A stretch of 15,831 nt of DNA. Source: Opitutia bacterium UBA7876. Lineage in GTDB: Bacteria > Verrucomicrobiota > Verrucomicrobiia > Opitutales > Seribacteraceae. A model generated the notes under the pieces. It did no database searches. It was not told the origin of the DNA and saw only the letters and a list, made by a program, of their open reading frames with translations. The position numbers and the translations under genes are program-made. The stretch lies in assembly GCA_002500665.1 (NCBI GenBank), contig DLRY01000045.1, positions 1 to 15,831 on the forward strand, in the 5' to 3' direction. How positions within the stretch are numbered: position 1 is the first letter of the stretch; every line of letters starts with the position of its first letter. Positions 7,732-13,772 of the stretch are shown here, one piece after another.

Positions 7732-8502
7732 ATGAAGGACTTCCTCAAGAATCTCGCTCTCTTGTTCCTCGGGGCAGGCACCCTCGGGGCCGGGATCGAG
7801 AACGAGGGGGTATTCGGGGCCGCCTTCGCGGGCGTCTCCACCGACGCTTCCCGTAGGATCGTCAATCATGTAGGGCCGCTCGCCGATTTCGCGGTCCCCA
7901 AGGTACTCGCCGCCCGGGCCGAGAAGAGAACCCTTCAGGAGGGTGAATCCTCACCGCTGAAGGCCGACCTCGTCCTCGACGACGGAACGGTGACCAACCT
8001 CTCCCCCGCGGAGGTCTCATGGACCGTGCCGGGAGATGCCGTAGCAATCGAGAACCACCTCGCCACCGCGGTCAAGGTATCCGGCAGAATGAGCGTATCC
8101 CTTCAGGCAAGCGCCCACGGGATGAGCGCGACTTTCTTCATCCGGCTCAAGCCCGGGGAGGAACCGTCCACGGCAACCGCCGGGCTGCCTCCCGCCCTTT
8201 CCGGCTCGACCGACCTTGGCCAGGGAGGCTGGCTACATTCACCCTGGTTCGGAAATTTCTTCCGGGGCAACGAAAAATGGCTCCATCACGGCAGCCACGG
8301 CTGGCTCTTCACGGTTCCCGGGCAGGGCAATTCCATGTGGATGTGGAACCCGCACCAGCGCTGGCTGTGGACCTCCCCCTCGATCTATCCGCACCTGTAC
8401 CGCAACAAGGATGGGTCCTGGCTCTATTTCGTGGCCTACGGGCCAACCCTACGGTTCTACTACAACCAGACGACCAACGCCTACGAGCAGGCCCTCCCCT
8501 GA
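7732..8502 (+). CDS. Exported protein with Ig-like segment and Trp-rich C-terminal domain
   Basis: A 256-residue protein without a recognised enzyme domain. An N-terminal basic/hydrophobic stretch (KNLALLFLGAGTLGAG, 6-21) resembles a signal or anchor. Residues about 58-140 (LKADLVLDDGTVTN...VSWTV..., ending TFFIRL) resemble a bacterial Ig-like (Big2/invasin) domain, with the usual 'value of undefined constant versus time' type sequence. Residues 166-253 are extremely aromatic: GGWLHSPWFGNFF, KWLHHGSHGWLF, MWMWNP, RWLWTSPSIYP and SWLYF. I associate this arrangement with a short domain that recurs at the C-termini of secreted Verrucomicrobiota proteins. Its function is unknown, and surface display or sorting is a guess. 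The start ATG follows a TAATAATAAACGC stretch without SD. The next gene begins 67 bases downstream with no terminator between, so cotranscription is possible. Confidence 0.75.
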   Translation: MKDFLKNLALLFLGAGTLGAGIENEGVFGAAFAGVSTDASRRIVNHVGPLADFAVPKVLAARAEKRTLQEGESSPLKADLVLDDGTVTNLSPAEVSWTVPGDAVAIENHLATAVKVSGRMSVSLQASAHGMSATFFIRLKPGEEPSTATAGLPPALSGSTDLGQGGWLHSPWFGNFFRGNEKWLHHGSHGWLFTVPGQGNSMWMWNPHQRWLWTSPSIYPHLYRNKDGSWLYFVAYGPTLRFYYNQTTNAYEQALP

Positions 8503-8569
8503 GCCGGGAACGGTTGCAGACATCCCCCTCCCGCTTGACTGAGCCTAGCCCGGATGCTTGGGTGGGGAG

Positions 8570-10249
8570 ATGAAGTTTCCCGCCCTTTTCCCCTCCGGTC
8601 TGTTGCCAGGCGCAACGGCCCTGCTCTTTCTCTCATCGGCTCACTCGTCGGCCAAACAAGGGCACGGAGAAGACCCATCCATCGTTCGGGTCTTCTTTTT
8701 CGCGGGACAGTCAAACATGGTCGGGTCCGACTCCAAAGCCCGGGACGTTAGTCGATTCCCCCGCTACCTGGGGCTGGATAAAGCCCAGCCGGGCATCCGC
8801 TTCTCCTACTGCATCGGGCGGCAAAACAAAATGCGCTCGGAGGGCTGGACCGATCTGCAGCCCGTAAACGGGGTCATCGGGCCCGAGCTAAGCTTTGCCC
8901 GCAAGGTCTCCGGGGCCACCCGGTCCCCGATTGCCGTCATCAAGTGCGCCGCGGGGGGAACCCACCTGGGCGGAGACTGGAACCCGGACGACCCCATGGG
9001 CTTCAAGATGTATCCGCTGGCAAGGAAACTGGTCGAGTCCTCCCTCGCGGAGCTGACCCGAAGCAAGATCAGATACCGCATCGAGGGCTTCATGTGGCAC
9101 CAGGGGGAAAACGACATGTTCAACGAGGCCTACATGGCCAACTACGGGAAGAACCTGAAGAACTTCATCGCCCGCTGGCGAGCCGACCTCGAGCTTCCCC
9201 GTCTCCGGTTCTACCTGGGCGAGCTTTGCACCAAGACCATCTGGGGCATGGACCTGCGCCCGAGAATGTACGCCATCAGTCAAGGCCAGAAGGAAGTGGC
9301 CAGGACCGACCCGCTGGTCGATTACGTCCCCACCTCACATGTCGGGGTGGAGATAGGCAATCCCGTCGGCCTGCACTATCATTACGGTACGCTCGGGCAG
9401 CTCCAGCACGGGGAAAACTACGCCGACGCCTACCTCCGCTCCATCGGAAAACTACCGCGCGCCAAACGCACTCTGCCCAAATGGCCCTATGAGAAGGGTG
9501 AAAAGGTAAGCCTATTCGTACTGGCAGGGCACCGCAACATGGAGGGGGAGCGGGCTTTCGTGGAGGATTTGGAAAAAATGGACGGGCGCTCGGGCCTGCT
9601 CGTGGACGATCCCACCATCGCCTACAAGTATTCGCTTGGCGGCGGATACGAGATCTCCGAGGGATGGGAACCATTCGGGATTCCCGACTTCTACGGGACA
9701 TTCGGACCCGAGCTCAGTTTCGTCCATGCTCTCAAGGCTGAAGGCAAGACCAACTTGGCCGTCGCGAAGTATACCCACAGCGGATCCCAGATCATAGACT
9801 GGACGCCCGAGGGAAGCATAGCAAAGGACCGTCACCTCTATCCCGGGTTCATCTCCTTCGTCAAGCAATCGGTTGCCGAGCTCAAGGCGAAGGGGAACGG
9901 GGTCGAACTGGCTGGGATCTTTTATCACGTCGGAGAAAACGACATGTCCTTTCATCCCTACCGCCGGGATGCGGCCAAGCGCATCGGGGACATGATCGCC
10001 CAAAGCCGCAGGGACCTCGGGATGCCCGGTCTGAAATGGTACGTCAGCCAGCAAACCCCGACCGACGTCGAGAGGCTCAACAAGCTGGACGTGATGAGCG
10101 AGGTGGGTAAGCTCGCACAATCAGACTCTTTCACCGTTCAAGTCAAGGCGGTCGACTTGCCACCGCAGGAAAAGAGGTTGGTCATTCGGGCAGACGGGAC
10201 CGTTGCCTTGGGGGAACGGATAGCCCGGGCCTACCTAGTGAAGAAGTAG
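8570..10249 (+). CDS. Tandem SGNH/sialate O-acetylesterase-like protein, second domain catalytically dead
   Basis: A 559-residue exported protein of the carbohydrate-esterase family 6/SASA type, duplicated in tandem. Domain 1 (about 38-295) has the nucleophile block AGQSNM (45-50, Ser48), GGTHLGGDW (129-137), WHQGEND (176-182) and a C-terminal His-containing block (GLHYHYGT, 267-274). Domain 2 (about 312-559) keeps GENDM (455-459) and the LGERIARAYL end. Its nucleophile block, however, reads AGHRNMEG (319-326), with Arg322 replacing Ser, and the C-terminal His position is occupied by Arg (VIRADG, 538-543). The start is ATG 8570, giving a signal peptide (LLPGATALLFLSSAHSSA); GGTGGGGAG abuts it. 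A TTG at 8558 is an alternative. The probable role is removal of acetyl groups from polysaccharides outside the cytoplasm, with the second half structural or carbohydrate-binding. The substrate is unknown. Confidence 0.82.
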   Translation: MKFPALFPSGLLPGATALLFLSSAHSSAKQGHGEDPSIVRVFFFAGQSNMVGSDSKARDVSRFPRYLGLDKAQPGIRFSYCIGRQNKMRSEGWTDLQPVNGVIGPELSFARKVSGATRSPIAVIKCAAGGTHLGGDWNPDDPMGFKMYPLARKLVESSLAELTRSKIRYRIEGFMWHQGENDMFNEAYMANYGKNLKNFIARWRADLELPRLRFYLGELCTKTIWGMDLRPRMYAISQGQKEVARTDPLVDYVPTSHVGVEIGNPVGLHYHYGTLGQLQHGENYADAYLRSIGKLPRAKRTLPKWPYEKGEKVSLFVLAGHRNMEGERAFVEDLEKMDGRSGLLVDDPTIAYKYSLGGGYEISEGWEPFGIPDFYGTFGPELSFVHALKAEGKTNLAVAKYTHSGSQIIDWTPEGSIAKDRHLYPGFISFVKQSVAELKAKGNGVELAGIFYHVGENDMSFHPYRRDAAKRIGDMIAQSRRDLGMPGLKWYVSQQTPTDVERLNKLDVMSEVGKLAQSDSFTVQVKAVDLPPQEKRLVIRADGTVALGERIARAYLVKK

Positions 10250-10283
10250 GAACTCAAAAGCGGGAAAGCAGAAGAACTTAGGG

Positions 10284-10320
10284 AAAAAAAACCTGAGGGT
10301 TCGCGACTTAGCGCGAACCC
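10284..10320 (-). terminator. Rho-independent terminator of the mini-lipoprotein gene
   Basis: A perfect 9-bp inverted repeat, GGGTTCGCG (10297-10305) and CGCGAACCC (10312-10320), has a 6-base loop. Read on the minus strand it is followed after 5 bases by eight T (A-run at 10284-10291). It lies 27 bases beyond the stop of the minus-strand small ORF, so orientation and position agree. On the plus strand there is no T-run, so it is unlikely to stop the upstream esterase gene. Confidence 0.6.
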
Positions 10321-10347
10321 GTGCTCCATCCCGTAACCTTTGAAGCT

Positions 10348-10512
10348 TTACTCGGAGGCGTTGCCTTCGCCTTCGCCGTGCTCGTGTTCGCCTTCCTTGC
10401 AGCATTCGCCGCTATCGGAACAGCACTCGGCTTCGGCCGAGCCACCACAGGAAGCGAAAAGCCCCACGGAAAGAATTCCAAGAATAGAGAGTAAGTATTT
10501 TATAGCGTTCAT
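10348..10512 (-). CDS. Cys-rich mini-lipoprotein (54 aa)
   Basis: A 54-codon minus-strand ORF. Residues 1-21 form a lipoprotein signal peptide (KYLLSILGILSVGLFAS) with the probable lipidated Cys22 in LFASCGG. The mature part would be only 33 residues, containing two vicinal Cys pairs five residues apart (Cys30-31 and Cys37-38), then HEH (43-45) in an acidic Glu/Gly-rich tail ending GNASE. The CC-x5-CC plus HEH pattern suggests soft-metal binding (Cu, Zn or Fe-S), but this is inference. No database family is recalled with certainty. A terminator follows on the same strand. No SD is obvious. TTGAAA (10549-10544) with TAAGAA 17 bases on is a weak promoter candidate. The clean signal-peptide/lipobox architecture plus a matched terminator is the main reason to believe it is real. 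Confidence 0.65.
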   Translation of the reverse strand: MNAIKYLLSILGILSVGLFASCGGSAEAECCSDSGECCKEGEHEHGEGEGNASE

Positions 10513-10517
10513 ATAAT
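10512..10517 (+). promoter_or_regulatory. Perfect TATAAT -10 element of a divergent short transcript
   Basis: TATAAT at 10512-10517 is an exact -10 consensus on the plus strand, and its first base is the first base of the minus-strand lipoprotein start codon. No recognisable -35 lies 16-18 bases upstream, so the promoter may need an activator or may be fortuitous in an AT-rich patch. Confidence 0.3.
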
Positions 10518-10548
10518 AGGTTCTTATCCTGTCTTCTTACCCCTTTCA

Positions 10549-10578
10549 ATGCAAATTAAAAAAGTCATGGATTTGCAT
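10549..10578. repeat. ATGCAAAT/ATTTGCAT inverted repeat
   Basis: Perfect 8-bp arms at 10549-10556 and 10571-10578 with a 14-base spacer lie between the mini-lipoprotein start (minus strand, 10512) and the plus-strand terminator. They could be a dimeric-regulator operator for the divergent pair, or an RNA hairpin in the short transcript. Confidence 0.4.
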
Positions 10579-10641
10579 AATCTGAAAAGGCGCGCTTTAG
10601 TAAAATTGTTGCCTTACTGCCTTTCAGCAAGTTTGGTTTAA
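10549..10641 (+). CDS. Possible 30-aa basic peptide
   Basis: ATG at 10549 opens a 30-codon frame beginning MQIKKVMDLHNLKRR and ending SASLV, with TAA at 10639-10641, only 11 bases before the terminator stem. The peptide is basic in its first half and hydrophobic in its second (LVKLLPYCLSASLV). No Shine-Dalgarno is present. It could be a tiny membrane-active protein, a leader peptide or chance. It is listed because its position relative to the -10 and terminator is tidy. Confidence 0.2.
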   Translation: MQIKKVMDLHNLKRRALVKLLPYCLSASLV

Positions 10642-10652
10642 TAATTCGTTGG

Positions 10653-10688
10653 CCCCCTTGTCCGTCAAACGGCAAGGGGGTTTTTTTT
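10653..10688 (+). terminator. Strong rho-independent terminator
   Basis: CCCCCTTG (10653-10660) pairs with CAAGGGGG (10673-10680). An inner CCGT/ACGG helix (10662-10665 and 10669-10672) extends the stem past a bulged T. Eight T follow immediately (10681-10688). It is the clearest terminator in the window and reads on the plus strand. Confidence 0.85.
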
Positions 10689-10716
10689 GCGTCCTCCAAA
10701 GACCGTCCGCTCCACC

Positions 10717-10743
10717 TTGACTGCCGGGTAACCAAGCGCTTGG
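10717..10743 (+). promoter_or_regulatory. TTGACT box followed by a 12-bp palindrome upstream of the DUF2784-like gene
   Basis: TTGACT (10717-10722) resembles a -35 element, and CCAAGCGCTTGG (10732-10743) is a perfect 12-bp palindrome where the -10 region would be expected. No good -10 hexamer is visible. It could be an operator over an activator-dependent promoter. It lies 58 bases before the ATG at 10802. Confidence 0.3.
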
Positions 10744-10801
10744 CTTTTTGGGTGAATCAACCGACATCATCCAAAGTCAACCAACAGGGGAGCGAAACCC
10801 G

Positions 10802-11200
10802 ATGATGACCGCACCGGAGGGTACCCTGATCTTTCTCGACCATGCCTTTCTAGCGGCCCATACAACCCTTATCTTCTTCAACTTATTCGGCTGGGCCTGG
10901 AAAAGGACCCTTCGCCTGAATCTCCTTAGCATTGGCCTGACGGCAGCTTCCTGGATCATCTTCGCTCCCTGGTACGGGCTGGGGTATTGCCCCTGCACCG
11001 ACTGTCACTGGCAGGTCAAGGAGGCCCTCGGGCAAACCGGCCTGCCCAACAACTACCTTACCTACCTATTTGAGGCTTTGACGGGGGCCATGGTCAGCGA
11101 CGCTTTCGCCACCAAGATTGCCTGGGGAGCCCTCGTCCCCGCCTTGGCCCTTTCCCTCTTTCTCAATTTCAGAAAAAAGGCGGAGGGAGAGAAGGACTAG
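10802..11200 (+). CDS. DUF2784-like small membrane protein
   Basis: A 132-residue integral membrane protein with three clear hydrophobic segments (about 9-30, 38-58, 101-123). Family-like features are HTTLIFFNLFGWAWKRTLRLN near the N-terminus, the loop GYCPCTDCHWQ (61-71) and LPNNYLTYLFEALTG (81-95). These match my recollection of the DUF2784 family, whose function is unknown. The loop carries three Cys (63, 65, 68), more than I recall for relatives. Start ATG 10802 is supported by GGGGAG at 10787-10792, 9 bases upstream; a second ATG follows directly at 10805. An upstream TTG at 10748 is less likely. The stop interlocks with the MORN lipoprotein stop on the other strand in the sequence CTAG (11197-11200). 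Confidence 0.78.
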   Translation: MMTAPEGTLIFLDHAFLAAHTTLIFFNLFGWAWKRTLRLNLLSIGLTAASWIIFAPWYGLGYCPCTDCHWQVKEALGQTGLPNNYLTYLFEALTGAMVSDAFATKIAWGALVPALALSLFLNFRKKAEGEKD

Positions 11201-11958
11201 GGCACGAGGGCTCGCTCGCTGACCATTTTTCCATTCCGGTAGGTGGTGCGGTACCATTCCGCGCCATCCTTCCCATAGGTAATCCAGAGCCCGTCCGGCT
11301 TGCCGTCACGGTAGGTGATTCTCTCCTTGGGAACACCCTCCTTTGTCCATCTGAGAAAGAGCCCGTCCATCTTGTCGTCGGTGTAGTTGCCTTCTGATTC
11401 CTTGACCCCGTTGGGGTGCCAGAAAACGAAGGGCCCGTTCTTGCTTCCGTCGATGTAGTGAGTCTCTAACTCCTTTTCACCGCCGTGGCCCCAGCGGACG
11501 TAACGGCCCGTTCGCCTGCCTTCGCGATATTTGCCTGCGGAGGCCTTCGCACCATCCTGGCGCCAGGTCCGGTAGGGTCCGTCCTCCCTGCCGTAGCGGA
11601 TAAGGACGAGGGACTTGACCCTGCCGTCCGGGTGGTTCTCCCTTTTCCAACCGCTGAAGGGCATGGGCTCACCCTGAAGATAGAGAAGACCGCTTCCCGC
11701 AACCTCTCTTTTCTCGATCTCTTCCTTATCCACCGCTACGGCCAAGATCCTTTCCAAGTCCTCCGGTTCGTCGAGATCGGCATCCTCGAAGGGCAGGGAA
11801 ACCTTGTAGACGGAGATTTGCTCGCGAAGCTTGCCAGCGGCTTCCGGGAAGGAGGTCCGCGGGTCGCCGGCATCCCCCCGCCCGTCATCCAGGCTAAGGT
11901 TCACTTCACACCCCGCGCAAAGGAGGGCAAGGATCAGGATTACCGGCAAATTCTTCAC
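11197..11958 (-). CDS. MORN-repeat lipoprotein (YwqK-like)
   Basis: A 253-residue protein with a lipoprotein signal peptide (VILILALLCAGC, probable lipidated Cys17; Cys at -3 is an unusual lipobox residue). An acidic spacer (about 24-85) follows, then five MORN-variant repeats of about 22-24 residues from about 100 to 246: for example PFSGWKRENHPDG, GPYRTWRQDG, GPFVFWHPNGVKESEG and DGLWITYGKDG. These repeats are the type annotated 'YwqK family antitoxin', but no toxin partner is nearby and the lipidation argues for an envelope role, perhaps scaffolding or surface binding. The start is GTG at 11958, the only in-frame start before the signal peptide, with GGGAAG 3 bases upstream. It is convergent with, and overlaps by 4 bases, the DUF2784-like gene. 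Confidence 0.82.
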   Translation of the reverse strand: MKNLPVILILALLCAGCEVNLSLDDGRGDAGDPRTSFPEAAGKLREQISVYKVSLPFEDADLDEPEDLERILAVAVDKEEIEKREVAGSGLLYLQGEPMPFSGWKRENHPDGRVKSLVLIRYGREDGPYRTWRQDGAKASAGKYREGRRTGRYVRWGHGGEKELETHYIDGSKNGPFVFWHPNGVKESEGNYTDDKMDGLFLRWTKEGVPKERITYRDGKPDGLWITYGKDGAEWYRTTYRNGKMVSERALVP

Positions 11959-12142
11959 GCACTTCCCATAAGAGAGCCCACTACCCTTGGCAAGTTAGAT
12001 AGGGAGAGGTCACCCGAATTCAGCACGGGACGCAAACCATGCGCAGGGAGGATCTTCGATTCCAGTGACCCCAAAGCAGGCGGGCTTCCTTATCACACTT
12101 CTCATATGTAAGAAAAACCAAACCAACGACGAATCATTCAAA

Positions 12143-12340
12143 ATGAACCTCAAGACTGTAAGCTACCTGTCCTTCTTCCTCGGCTTCGCCTCGATCACCA
12201 TCTGCTTTTTTACCAGCGGAACCGAGTCCGACAGCCAATCCCATGGCGAGCTCTTCGGCATTTTCGTGGGTCTGTGGGACCCCACCTTTCTCATCTTTTC
12301 AAACCGCTGCAACCGCTACGCGGAAAAACAATCCAAGTAG
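12143..12340 (+). CDS. Small conserved-looking membrane protein (65 aa)
   Basis: A 65-residue protein with a transmembrane helix at about 8-24 (LSFFLGFASITICFF), a short polar loop (TSGTESDSQSHGE) and a second hydrophobic segment with the motif GELFGIFVGLWDPTFLIFSNR (split here as GELFGIFVGLW, then DPTFLIFSNR). I recall similar 'GIFVGLWAPTFL' small proteins in several bacterial phyla, with no assigned function. Start ATG 12143 was chosen because it begins directly before the first helix. A GTG at 12065 would add 26 unconvincing residues. No clear SD (GAATCATTCAAA precedes it). It is separated by 64 bases from the following propeller gene. Confidence 0.65.
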   Translation: MNLKTVSYLSFFLGFASITICFFTSGTESDSQSHGELFGIFVGLWDPTFLIFSNRCNRYAEKQSK

Positions 12341-12404
12341 TAATCGGACCCTACTCCCCAGCCTCTCCCTTGACGGAGCCCACTCGAGGCGCTTGGCTGG
12401 GCGG

Positions 12405-13766
12405 ATGAAGATTTTCTTTCCCGGACCGGTCCCCGCCCTTTGCCTCTTTCTGACCTCCCTCGCCGGGGGCAAGGAGATCAAGACTGTCAACTGGCCACAG
12501 TTCCGGGGCCCATCCGCCTCGGGCATTGCGGAAGGCTTCGAGACCCCTCTCACCTGGAACGTCCCGGAATCGGAAAACCTCAAATGGAAAACCCCCATTC
12601 CGGGGCTCGGCCATTCCTGCCCCGTGGTCTGGAAAGACCGGGTCTTTCTCACCACCGCGATCAGCGACAAGGAGAGGGACAGCCTGAAGATCGGGATTTA
12701 TCACGAAATCGCGCCGGTCGAGAAGGACGGCCCTCATGCCTGGGTGCTCTACTGCATCGACAAGGCCACCGGGAAGATCATCTGGGAGCGCGTCTGCCAC
12801 AAGGGGGTGCCGAAGGACAAGCGTCACACCAAGTCCTCCCACGCCAACTGTACGCCCGCCACCAACGGCAAGCGGATCGTTTCGTTCTTCGGCTCGGAAG
12901 GGCTCTATTGCCATGACTTCAACGGCACTCTCCTTTGGAAGAGGGACTTCGGGATACTCGACGCCGCCTTCTTCCGGGTACCCCGCGCCCAATGGGGCTT
13001 CGCCAGTTCGCCCGTCATCCATGACGGAGTGGTCCTCGTGCAGTGCGACGTCCTGAAGAATTCCTTTCTCGCCGCCCTCGATCTGGAGACGGGCAAGACC
13101 CTCTGGAAGACAACCCGCAACGACCTACCCGCCTGGAGCAGTCCGGCGGTATCCCTCGAGGGAGACGCCACCCAGGTGGTGGTCAACGGCTACCGCCACA
13201 TCGGGGGCTACGACTTCCGCACCGGAAAGGAGCTTTGGCGCTTCCGCGGGGGCGGGGACATTCCCGTGCCCACCCCCGTAACCGGTCACGGGCTCGCTTT
13301 CATTACGAACGCCCACGGACGGCTGGCCCCCATCTACGCCATCAGGCTCGACTCGCGCGGGGACGTCTCCCTCCCTCCCGGCAAGTCTTCCAGCAAGCAA
13401 GTTCCCTGGAGCGTAAACCGCGGAGGGGCCTACATGCAGACCCCCCTCCTCTACGGCGACTACTTCTACAACTGCCGGGACAACGGGGTTCTGGCCTGCT
13501 TCGAGGCCAAGACCGGAAAACTGGTTTTCCAGGCCCGGCTCGGGCCGGGACTTGGCGGGTTCTGCGGATCCCCGGTGGCCTCGGGTGGAAAAATCTTCTA
13601 CGTGAGCGAAATCGGTGACGTCGTGGTGATCAAGGCCGGGGCTCCCGAGCTTAAGGTTCTCGCCAGAAATCCGCTGGGGGAGACCTGTCTCTCCACCCCT
13701 GCCATCTCGGAGGGGGAGATGTTCTTCCGCACCCGTTCCCACCTCGTGGCCCTCTCGGGCGGTTGA
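12405..13766 (+). CDS. Exported PQQ-like beta-propeller repeat protein
   Basis: A 453-residue secreted beta-propeller of the PQQ-binding-like/BamB-like family. A short signal peptide (FFPGPVPALCLFLTSLAGG) precedes the hallmark WPQFRGPSASG (30-40). Propeller blades are marked by repeated [DE]-x2-TG-K-x-LW motifs: DKATGKIIWE (119-128), DFNGTLLWKR (171-180), DLETGKTLWK (226-235), DFRTGKELWR (270-279) and EAKTGKLVFQ (367-376). Related proteins are abundant in Planctomycetes and Verrucomicrobia. No quinone-dehydrogenase catalytic motif is recognised, so a binding or scaffold role is likelier than an enzyme. Start ATG 12405 gives the signal peptide, while an upstream ATG at 12243 would overlap the preceding gene. 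Its TGA lies 6 bases from the convergent ppnP stop. Confidence 0.85.
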   Translation: MKIFFPGPVPALCLFLTSLAGGKEIKTVNWPQFRGPSASGIAEGFETPLTWNVPESENLKWKTPIPGLGHSCPVVWKDRVFLTTAISDKERDSLKIGIYHEIAPVEKDGPHAWVLYCIDKATGKIIWERVCHKGVPKDKRHTKSSHANCTPATNGKRIVSFFGSEGLYCHDFNGTLLWKRDFGILDAAFFRVPRAQWGFASSPVIHDGVVLVQCDVLKNSFLAALDLETGKTLWKTTRNDLPAWSSPAVSLEGDATQVVVNGYRHIGGYDFRTGKELWRFRGGGDIPVPTPVTGHGLAFITNAHGRLAPIYAIRLDSRGDVSLPPGKSSSKQVPWSVNRGGAYMQTPLLYGDYFYNCRDNGVLACFEAKTGKLVFQARLGPGLGGFCGSPVASGGKIFYVSEIGDVVVIKAGAPELKVLARNPLGETCLSTPAISEGEMFFRTRSHLVALSGG

Positions 13767-13772
13767 CGCGCC

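Larger units (their letters stand above)
10524..10688 (+). ncRNA. Candidate short transcript (sRNA or tiny mRNA) ending at strong terminator
   Basis: The boundaries are inferred: a start about 7 bases after the TATAAT at 10512-10517 and an end in the T8 tract of the terminator at 10653-10688, about 165 nt in all. It contains a 30-codon ORF (10549-10641) and an ATGCAAAT/ATTTGCAT inverted repeat (10549-10556 and 10571-10578). No known RNA family was recognised. The main support is that a strong, well-formed plus-strand terminator stands here about 400 bases beyond the nearest plus-strand gene end. The alternative is a backup terminator for the esterase gene. Confidence 0.3.

Noticed and set aside
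10297..10320. Hairpin at 10297-10320 as terminator of the plus-strand esterase gene
   Set aside because: On the plus strand it is followed by GTGCTCC, not a T-run. The T8 tract is on the minus strand.
10748..10801. TTG start at 10748 for the DUF2784-like protein
   Set aside because: ATG 10802 has GGGGAG at suitable spacing and starts right before the first transmembrane helix.
11197..11958. Toxin-antitoxin system based on the YwqK-like repeats
   Set aside because: No toxin-like gene lies within the window next to it, and the protein has a lipoprotein signal.
12065..12142. GTG start at 12065 for the small membrane protein
   Set aside because: The 26 added residues are polar and unlike a membrane-protein N-terminus. 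ATG 12143 begins directly before the first helix.
12243..12404. Upstream start of the propeller protein at 12243
   Set aside because: It overlaps the 65-aa gene in another frame, lacks a signal peptide, and has low-complexity Ser/Arg residues. ATG 12405 gives a proper signal peptide.
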